Assembly: GCF_963678975.1 (NCBI RefSeq)
Contig: NC_089275.1
Coordinates: 22,877,977-22,941,976, forward strand
DNA length: 64,000 nucleotides
Reading direction: 5' to 3'
DNA from: Dysidea avara
Lineage: Eukaryota > Porifera > Demospongiae > Dictyoceratida > Dysideidae
In this document: one piece after another, positions 58,301 to 64,000 of the stretch
How positions within the stretch are numbered: position 1 is the stretch's first letter
Layout: each line of letters starts with the position of its first letter
Notes under the pieces: model-generated
What the model saw: only the letters and a program-made list of their open reading frames with translations
The model's database searches: none
What the model was told of the DNA's origin: nothing
Translations under genes and position numbers: made by a program

Positions 58301-59432
58301 TGCTTATCCTAATCCATACCAGTCTTATCTGCCATCACTACCCACACCTCAGCAGCCCCAGCAACAGCCAGCCTCTTCATACAAGTATCCACCACACTAT
58401 CCTTGGCCTAGTCACTATCCATACTTTTCTCCTAGTGGTGGTTCCAGCCAATCCACTAACCCCCTACAGAAGAATCAACAAGACAGACAGTCTGCTGCTG
58501 TAGCTGCTGCTGCAGCTGGTTTAAGCTCATCTCATCTTGGTCAGAGAAGTGATACAATGCCTGGAGCAGCAGGACACCATCTCAGTCATGGCCACAGTGG
58601 TCTAACAGCTGGGGCTTCCCCACTTATGCATGCCCATGCCACTCAACATGTCAGCCCTGCACATCTACAGCAGTACATGATGGGTGGACCAGCTATGATG
58701 TCCCATGAGCATTACCTGGCACAGGCTGCGTATGGGTATGATCAGAATCAACAGCAGGCGTTGCAGTTCTGGCAACAACAGCAGCAGCAACATCAGAAGC
58801 AGCAATATTCTACTGGCTTACCACATGGCATCCATGCTAACCCAGCACAGCAGCTTGGAGCTCCTACTCATCCATTAGGTCATGCCAGTCTCTGGCCAAC
58901 ACATCATCATCTTCAACAACCATCACAGTTTGGCAAGTCAACATTGTTTGGTGGTGCTCAAGTCGGAGCAGCAGCAAAACCACAGGACTCATTGTTTAGA
59001 CTATCATCCAACCAGAATAATAACAATAGCGTACAAGGTGGCGTACCAATGAGACATGTTTACATGGGGTATACACATTTCCCAAGACCAGAACTATTCG
59101 GAAAACAAGATGGCGAGCCAGAGAGCTGGCAACCTCCAGTACTCAAGTCCAGCCGCTATCAGCAAGAAGGTCCCACCAGTAACAGATTACAGGGAATGGT
59201 TGTAGAAGATAGAAATAGACAATTTAGAGAAGAGCAATGTAAAAAGAAAAATTATAATGTAGCAACACCTCAGGGTGCTGCCTGTGACTTAGATACACTG
59301 AATAGTGCCAGCAGTAGTAGTAGTAATGACTCTAATAGTCTTTCCACTTCTGCAATCCTAGAGCAAGCTAGAAAGCATAGTGAACTCATTCATGCTGGTA
59401 TGATAACTACAAGTACTTCCGCAGATTCTTAG
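40358..59432 (+). CDS. Giant repeat-rich nuclear protein with BCL9/Legless HD1 motif and WHIM-like segment (9 exons)
   Basis: Exons: 40358-40430, 40483-47540, 48119-48176, 50592-50640, 51404-51460, 52665-52755, 53048-55630, 55918-56410, 56941-59432. All have AG/GT borders and matching phases; the total is 12954 nt (4317 residues). An in-frame TAA at 40331 precedes the start MESAPEQAG. Residues 25-2377 are acidic Ser/Thr/Glu-rich and disordered, with three heptad arrays and a short Gln run. Residues about 2378-2460 hold GGDSHGNVYWYDGGKNLY, like the GxDxxGxxYWY signature of WHIM/DDT chromatin proteins, then a helical stretch. Residues 2463-3487 are Ser/Thr/Gln-rich with basic AT-hook-like patches (KRKRGPNKKK, RKRKGAK). 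Residues 3510-3539 (VYVFSTHLANEASKAV...SIIRYHEQ) match the BCL9/BCL9L/Legless HD1 helix pair that binds Pygopus PHD. The rest is Pro/Gln/His-rich. No HD2 (beta-catenin-binding) helix was found with confidence. A Wnt-enhanceosome role is inference. Confidence 0.75.
42717..43106 (+). repeat. SPEPQVR coding heptad array
   Basis: About 18 tandem 21-bp units encode SPEPQVR with variants SPEPQVK, SPELQVK, SPEPQIK and SSEQQVR in exon 2 of the giant gene. Each unit carries an SP dipeptide, a possible proline-directed phosphorylation site. Confidence 0.92.
43927..44905 (+). repeat. DQEAESH-type coding heptad array
   Basis: About 45 degenerate 21-bp units on a (N/D)QEAESx theme in exon 2. A 225-bp higher-order copy is visible: the block starting at 44391 recurs from 44616 with few changes (RNAESLNQEAGSQDQ / RNAEPLNQEAGSQDQ). 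Confidence 0.9.
45603..45938 (+). repeat. ESSLQPEESNFEPV coding array (14 residues, 2 x 7)
   Basis: Eight tandem 42-bp units, each made of two related heptads (ESSLQPE, ESNFEPV), decaying into looser ES-rich repeats to about 46060. Third heptad-based array in the same exon. Confidence 0.93.
47541..48118 (+). other. Intron 2 of the giant gene with TG microsatellite
   Basis: The donor GTAGGT follows GLTKDK at 47538-47540. The exon frame stays open into a (TG)n run (47545-47580) and stops at 47709-47711, so reading through gives a Cys/Val-rich tail that is an artefact of the microsatellite. The acceptor is TTAG at 48115-48118. Confidence 0.75.
48590..48690 (-). repeat. Inverted copy of the GGAGGCTTAGTCAGGC family
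   Basis: On the minus strand this reads as part of the repeat family of the vinculin intron: AATTGAAAATTACATACCA, then TTTTAAATACATTTTCAAAACC, AGCCAAGCTGTTACTTCGGC. It shows that the family lies in more than one gene. Confidence 0.55.
49224..49621. mobile_element. Foldback MITE with roughly 145-bp arms
   Basis: The left arm (49224-49370; GAGCCTTATCCGAAATTATG) and right arm (49471-49621) are reverse complements at about 85-90 percent by eye and enclose about 100 bp. Open frames in it are mirror images of each other. No clear target duplication. In intron 3 of the giant gene. Confidence 0.75.
49779..50509. mobile_element. MULE-like non-autonomous element with exact 9-bp target duplication
   Basis: Long terminal inverted repeats of about 150 bp (left TGGACTGGACTACTGGACTG from 49795; right ends TAGTCCAGTCCACCC). 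TTAAAATAT flanks both sides (49770-49778 and 50510-50518). Long TIRs plus a 9-bp duplication are typical of Mutator-like elements. The left TIR has a 12-bp insertion after GGGTG. No transposase. Its right end is only 82 bp from exon 4 of the giant gene. Confidence 0.75.
50661..51046. mobile_element. MITE with ATAGTAYGTTCAYGTTGRGC ends (copy 1)
   Basis: Terminal inverted repeats begin ATAGTATGTTCACGTTG / ATAGTACGTTCATGTTG and continue to GCTGA-CCT. Interior blocks (GCCAAATTTCAAGATC, TGTGTCAAACATTTGAACAAA) recur in reverse complement at 61718-62135. The left end starts 20 bp behind the donor of exon 4. Confidence 0.7.
51945..52640. repeat. Dispersed repeat with terminal hairpin (copy 2), split by a hAT MITE
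   Basis: Collinear with 19500-19900. It is interrupted by the element at 52040-52375 and ends in a degraded hairpin at about 52530-52640. In intron 5 of the giant gene. Confidence 0.6.
52040..52375. mobile_element. hAT-type MITE with perfect 8-bp target duplication
   Basis: Ends TAGTACTGAAACGAATAGC and (reverse complement) TAGTGCTGAAACAATTATTC. GTGCAATC is duplicated exactly at 52032-52039 and 52376-52383. The interior has CGAATATTCG-type palindromes and no transposase. Confidence 0.8.
54255..54312 (+). repeat. Recent tandem duplication of QQVHVPMPAM codons
   Basis: A 30-bp unit is repeated identically in exon 7 (CAACAAGTACATGTTCCCAT then GCCAGCAATG). It keeps frame. Confidence 0.85.
56455..56632. 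mobile_element. TA-flanked pogo/mariner-like MITE
   Basis: Ends CAATGGAACGTGG and (reverse complement) CAATGGAACCTCA, with TA directly outside both ends (56453-56454, 56633-56634). In intron 8 of the giant gene; non-coding. Confidence 0.6.
57006..57095 (+). other. BCL9/Legless HD1-like motif
   Basis: Residues 3510-3539 of the giant protein. HD1 of BCL9, BCL9L and Legless has the form VYVF(S/T)TxxANxAAxAV followed by (S/T)I(I/L)xYH. Here VYVFSTHLANEASKAV and SIIRYHEQ keep the spacing and nearly all of these positions. In the family HD1 contacts the back of the Pygopus PHD finger. The comparison is from family knowledge, not a search. Confidence 0.75.
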
Positions 59433-59735
59433 CACTGATTTCATGAATTATATAATTAATACATTCTGTGCTACTTTTTTCACTTCTATACAGCAAAAGA
59501 TTATACAGATTTTTTTGGTTTCATTTTTGTAGCAGTTCATTTGTTCATTTGTGTACTACCTGCATTTGTGTATATAATAGTCGTGTCAGTTGGTGATCAA
59601 ATAATTCATGAAAGTCTTTTTCATCATAACATTGTTGTACTAATACACTGTTCATTGTGTGCTATCTGGTAATAGGAGAGGTACCAGTATGCTGTGCCCT
59701 CTTTTATCATAAGCTAGGGTTTTTATTTTTTTGCT

Positions 59736-59741
59736 AATAAA
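59736..59741 (+). promoter_or_regulatory. Polyadenylation signal of the giant gene
   Basis: A canonical AATAAA about 304 nt behind the stop codon, followed by T/G-containing sequence. It is the first canonical hexamer in a plausible position. Confidence 0.6.
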
Positions 59742-60615
59742 ATGTACATGCATGCATGGTCCTTTATGTGACAGCTTTCATTAGGCTCATTATAAAGCAT
59801 TAGATAGTAATTTTTCATTGATCTACTGGACATCAAAAATACCACCTTTGGTAGCCCTCAGATCTCCTGCTTTATTGTACCTATACTAATCTGGTGCACC
59901 TCTCCTTGCCAAACCCTTCTAAGTAATTACTCTGCAGACCTACCATGAGGATCTTCATGATTTTAAAGCCGGGGCTTTTTAAAATCACAAAGATCTGAGT
60001 GAGTGGTCTCTAACTAACTTAGAAAATGGTGTGGGTGTATTTATACTAGTAGACCAGTTAGCTTGCAGTGTGATTGAATAGTTTCTGTACCAGTGTTTAG
60101 CATATACTCTATAGTAGAATTTTTACAAGTCAAAGAGGGTAAATGCTATAAGTAGATGTACTTCAGTAGCTTGCATAAATTCAGTCGAAGACATTACTCT
60201 GCTATTCCATATTCTCAGCTTCCACTTTAATTTTTTTTGTTCTATATAATACATCAATTAAATAAATGAACAACCATACATATATATTAATGTTGAACAC
60301 ATGGATATGATACAGGGACATATACTGTCCAAGTCATGGTCTTGCATTTAATACAATAATTACTTAGGATAACAAGCAGGTATCTTTTCTCGTATTTCCT
60401 TATTGTACAACCCAAAGCACTTGACAGTACACCAGACCAAGACCAGCTATTTGTTGGACAAAGAAATTGTGTTACTGGTGAAGATGTACTATATTATATT
60501 CACAACACCAAGAGTGATGATCAAAATAATCCATCAATTTCCCCAGTAATTAGCACAGAGGCTTTACCTGCTCCATTAATGCTACCTGCTCTGACGGCCA
60601 GTCACAGCCTTCTTC

Positions 60616-61249
60616 CTATCTGAAGCCACTCTTTAGCACCATGGATAAACTGGTTTGATTTGATGATCTTGTGGCGCCAATAGGCAGATACCGACAGAAG
60701 TAGTACAAAGGATACCACATCAACAAAGCTGAAGATGGATACTGTATGAATGCCAAGTGCAGCAATAAAGGCTGCCAGAGATGATCAGATGATGGTTCAC
60801 AGCAAGCTACTACCCATAGCGCTACTATCATTGCTATTATCTTCTTTGTCTTGTAAGAAAATGGACGTACAATACTCACCACGCAATATAGACAATCAGT
60901 GAGACAGCCATCAGTGTAGTAATCCTTGACAATAACAACACTACTGGTACACCCACACCTCAAGGTTTATCATGTACATACTAGCTAGGTACATAGTGAA
61001 ACTGAATTGAGCTAATTAACAACAGGTCTGAGACTAACAATCCAGTAGCCTCAGCTTCTTATCTTTTAGTATGGCAAAGATGACCATTGAAGATGAAACA
61101 ACCATCAAAGAGGCTATTACCAAGAGCAAGAACATCTTCTGGTAGACTGCAAACGAAGGGTATAATTATGACATTGTAATGTCCAGCTTCCCCTCTGGTC
61201 TATTAGACATAGTTGTATTAGCCTCCATTAGAACTTCCTCACTAGACAT
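60616..61249 (-). pseudogene. Rhodopsin-class GPCR remnant
   Basis: From 61249 the minus strand starts MSSEEVLMEANTTMSN, with an in-frame TAA soon after. It continues into a TM1-like stretch (VYQKMFLLLVIASLMVVSSS... then AILKDKKLR, the usual charged end of TM1) and another stop near 61043. After a frame change, 60963-60616 contains CVVSIVRPFSYKTKK followed by a hydrophobic TM4-like helix (IIAMIVALWVVACC), resembling the VVRPxxY loop behind the DRY position of class A receptors, and then a TM5-like stretch. TM2, the DRY motif and TM6-7 are missing or out of frame. Ligand unknown. Confidence 0.5.
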
Positions 61250-61717
61250 TACTTCTCTGCCTTCTGACACATTGTGATGTTGTATGATGTCACATGATCA
61301 TTGATAAACACATAACATTAGTTTGCACAATGTGTTGATGACAGTTTACAGAATTTTCTTTACTATTATGAAAATAATGCACCAATACTATTCAACCATC
61401 TTATTATTTGATAGCTTCCAATATTATTTTGGTGATGATACCAATAGGTATACACATGCATTATAATTATTATTATGAAGAAAAGTCACACTACTGCTTA
61501 ATAAGCCTGTGTATTTGATACATTTGCTAATGTCATTATACTTAAGAATGACACATTCAATCAGCCAATTGTTGTGTCAGTGCATGCCTTGTGTTTCTTC
61601 TGTTTAAGGTGGGATAAAATCCAGTGTGATAATCAGTTGCGGTTACTAAGGTTTCCAAACTGGTCAAGCTAGATTAAGAATTAAGATACTCTAATAGAGC
61701 AGTCACTGATAATAATA

Positions 61718-62135
61718 GGCCGGGTGACAGCTGGATCCTCAAAACATTTAATAACTCATGATTTCAATCAGGAACCCAACAGTGCTGAATTCAATGTTTA
61801 TAAGCTCCTGATGAAATTACACATGATCTTGAAATTTGGCTAATCTGTAGTACTGCTTGACCCACTAAAAAAAATTCTAAATATTTTGTTCAAATGTCTG
61901 ACACAATATTTACAGTCGATCTAAATATTCACAATACATCTCCTATAGGGAAGCCATTATAGTACAGTGTATATTACGGCCCTCTCCTGAACTTGTAATG
62001 AGCCAAACCACATGTATCTGTTATCAACACCTTTACTATCACCTTTAATCATCTGTTAGCTGAAATGTTAATTCTCACGAGAAAAAAATCACTTTTCATT
62101 TTTAGCTGTGTTTTTCAGGATCCAGCTCAACTTAT
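61718..62135. mobile_element. MITE copy 2 of the 50661-51046 family, inverted
   Basis: Contains the reverse complement of the copy-1 interior (GATCTTGAAATTTGGC, TTTGTTCAAATGTCTGACAC). Its ends are AGCTGGATCCTCAAAAC / AGCTGGATCCTGAAAAAC in inverted orientation. Confidence 0.65.
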
Positions 62136-62148
62136 AGATTATCTACCT

Positions 62149-62236
62149 ATAGCCACTGTCATCCCTCACCGCTATCATCCTATAGCTACTGTCATCCCTC
62201 ACATGTATATAGCTACTGTCATCCCTCACATGTAAA
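62149..62236 (+). repeat. Three-unit tandem repeat, TATAGCTACTGTCATCCCTC
   Basis: Three copies of a roughly 27-33-bp unit. The last two are almost identical. Confidence 0.85.
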
Positions 62237-63380
62237 TAAAAGTCATTTCTATACATAATTTTAGCTATGGTACTAGCTATGTAATTAGGCCCTGACATCA
62301 GCACCGGAAAAATCCCGGCATGCCCATGATAATCAAGGTACAAACTTGTTGTTGGTTAGATGAAATCTAAGCATTATACGGCTACACTGTGACCAGCACA
62401 AAGCTGCGACAGCCTGCAGCCTCCAAAACATCAGACTTCACCACACGGAGGATGAACTTATGATAGTATAAACTTATGATAGTATGAACTTATCTATGGA
62501 GTTACCGTTATAGCCTAAATATTTCAAGGGGCAAATTTTTTGAGCAATGTTTACTAAAAATAAGATTTTCGCAGATTTTTCAGTAGTATAATTTATTTAA
62601 TGCTTTATAGTACACACACACACACAAGTATGAGCTCAGGTACAAACACAGATACAAGATGACAATACATATGGTGTACTAAAGGTCTGTAGGCTTGTGC
62701 CTACAGCCAAAAGTAGTAATTGTAAGATGATTAAAAAAAGATCACACGATAAATTGTAAAAACAGTGTGTAGTTAGCTAATCGAGAAATGGTCAGTAACA
62801 CACCGACTACAGGGACAGAGGTAGTGCAGTGTATGAGGATTTAGGGGGTCAAAGTTATGAATTTGCAAACACTCCCAAAATGTATAATTTTTTTTTTCCC
62901 GGGCTAGATGGACTGTCCTTGCCACCACCCCCAGCACTAGGTGTTAAAGTGCTGGACAGCTGGAAATACCAGCAATCAAACAAGGCCGCCAGACTCCAAG
63001 CGACCCTCGGAGTAGGCCAGATCAATATTATATATAATTAGTTGTTGATGGACGGCCAATTCAAGAGCGATGACGCCTCAAACACATCACTGCAGATCTT
63101 AACAATGAAAAACAAACCCTACATCTCGCCCTACATCGCAGCCAGAATAAGCATTTGCTGTAATTAATGCTGCGCTTCTCAGCCAACATTGAAGCAAGCT
63201 TCCTAAAAACTGTTGTAGCAGCGGGCCCCATGCCACCAAAATGTATAATTATGGAGGTCTAATTAAAAATTTCCCTGGTAACCCCCAAAACTGCGAAATC
63301 AGCGAAAATTTTCCACCTCGAAATTGTCTCGTGCTTGTACATTAGCGCGAGCCCGGCTAGGCACGAGACTAGGTACTAGT

Positions 63381-63435
63381 CTCGCGTGCCAGACGGTTTG
63401 TGTGGGGGCGGCAAACAAACCGTCTGGCACGCGAG
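63381..63435. repeat. Perfect 21-bp GC-rich hairpin
   Basis: The arm starting CTCGCGTGCCAGACGGTTTG is repeated perfectly in reverse complement after 13 bases. GAGACTA-GGTACTAG direct repeats flank both sides (about 63366 and 63445-63463). About 95 bp upstream of the transporter exon. Confidence 0.85.
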
Positions 63436-63528
63436 GCCTTGCGCGAGACTAACTAGGTACTAGCCATCAGCCCGAGCATCAGCCAACTGAATGTCATTTG
63501 ATGGACTAGTGATATTCTGATATTACAG

Positions 63529-64000
63529 CAAATGAGGAAGAAACTTCGTTAGTTGAATACCTTGAGAAGTCTGAGAACTCCGCAGAAATGCCGCTACCAC
63601 CTGTAGACGCAGACATTCGTGATTTAGTCCGGTCCAAAGATTTTTCATCTAGAAACTCAACGTCAATTACGACACTTCAGACTAAATACATTGGTGCAAT
63701 TGTGGCCAGTGCCTCCTTGGGCTGCTTACTGTGGGGATATCATATCTCCATTATGGCTGGAGCAATGTTACTAATTGATGATCACTATGACCTGAATGTG
63801 TTATGGCATGAGATTATTGTTAGTATGCTACTGGGAGGAGCTACCATTGGAGCAGCCATTGCTGGATGGTTGAGTGACAAGTTTGGTCGTTGGAAAATGA
63901 TGATGTGTACTGCTGTGTTGTATGGAGTGGGAGCCATCATAATGGCAACATCATTCTCTAAGTTCTGTCTGGTGGTTGGACGAGCCATCGCTGGACTGGC
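63529..64000 (+). CDS. Class III GLUT-type sugar/polyol transporter (SLC2A10/12/13-like), 3' truncated by window edge
   Basis: A major facilitator of the SLC2 family, probably a plasma-membrane sugar or inositol carrier. The frame is open from a TATTACAG acceptor at 63521-63528; the first Met (63588) gives MPLPPVDADIRDL, so the true start is either this Met or in an upstream exon. After a polar cytosolic N-terminus, TM1 (YIGAIVASASLGCLLWGYH), TM2 (EIIVSMLLGGATIGAAIAG), the loop motif GWLSDKFGR (MFS GxxxDxxGR), TM3 and the start of TM4 with VGRAIAGL are visible. LWHEIIVS resembles the LWQELLVS segment of SLC2A13. Within TM1 the usual FGYD is WGYH. The remaining eight or so helices lie beyond the window. 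Confidence 0.82.

Larger units (their letters stand above)
61250..63528. other. Intergenic region with repeats, no gene seen
   Basis: Contains the MITE copy at 61718-62135, a 29-bp tandem repeat at 62149-62236, a CA run near 62610 and a GC-rich hairpin at 63381-63435. The GC-richer part from about 62880 may include the promoter or a non-coding first exon of the transporter gene; I cannot place it. Confidence 0.5.

Noticed and set aside
60418..60623. 68-codon plus-strand frame behind a polypyrimidine/AG site
   Set aside because: No recognisable domain and no upstream exon found; it lies behind the poly(A) signal of the giant gene and abuts a GPCR remnant on the other strand.
62829..63041. 70-codon plus-strand frame before the transporter
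   Set aside because: It contains a poly-T-derived Phe run, no recognisable domain and no splice link to the transporter exon.
61250..63528. CRISPR-like or phage features
   Set aside because: The short direct repeats here are simple tandem repeats with no spacer structure, in clearly eukaryotic DNA.

Overview
The window is AT-rich DNA with spliced genes, long introns and a dense load of small DNA transposons. Gene content points to an invertebrate animal. A vinculin gene, a class III sugar transporter, a ribonuclease-inhibitor-type LRR protein and a protein with a BCL9/Legless HD1 motif together suggest an early-branching metazoan, and a demosponge is my best guess. I cannot name the species. 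I saw no bacterial operon, CRISPR array, rRNA or intact tRNA.

Layout. (1) 1-1432: the 3' part of an LRR gene entering from the left edge, with one frame break. (2) 1433-13337: no gene seen. It holds a 4.1-kb inverted repeat with a TTAA-flanked MITE in one arm, tRNA-like SINE fragments, a degraded hAT-type MITE and a degenerate tandem-repeat field. (3) 13375-14934: an endonuclease/exonuclease/phosphatase (EEP) family gene with all catalytic motifs, followed by a partial duplicate of its own 3' end. (4) 16023-39637, minus strand: a 22-exon vinculin gene that I could join in phase throughout. It encodes about 829 residues with only one central repeat, where vertebrate vinculin has three. Its 12-kb sixth intron is packed with MITEs. 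(5) 39638-40357: a short head-to-head intergenic region, probably a divergent promoter. (6) 40358-59432, plus strand: a nine-exon gene for a giant, mostly disordered nuclear-type protein of about 4317 residues. It has three seven-residue repeat arrays, a WHIM-like YWY segment, basic AT-hook-like patches and, in the last exon, a clear BCL9/Legless HD1 (Pygopus-binding) motif. (7) 60616-61249, minus strand: remnants of a rhodopsin-class GPCR. (8) 63529-64000: the first coding exon of a class III GLUT-type transporter, running off the right edge.

How the genes fit together. Vinculin (cell adhesion) and the BCL9-like giant protein (possible Wnt/beta-catenin transcription cofactor) are divergently arranged and may share a promoter. 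The remaining genes look independent. The two strongest leads are the BCL9 HD1 motif inside an otherwise unfamiliar giant repeat protein, and the short vinculin. Next is an unusual transposon-like element whose two ends are inverted arrays of a 21-bp repeat.
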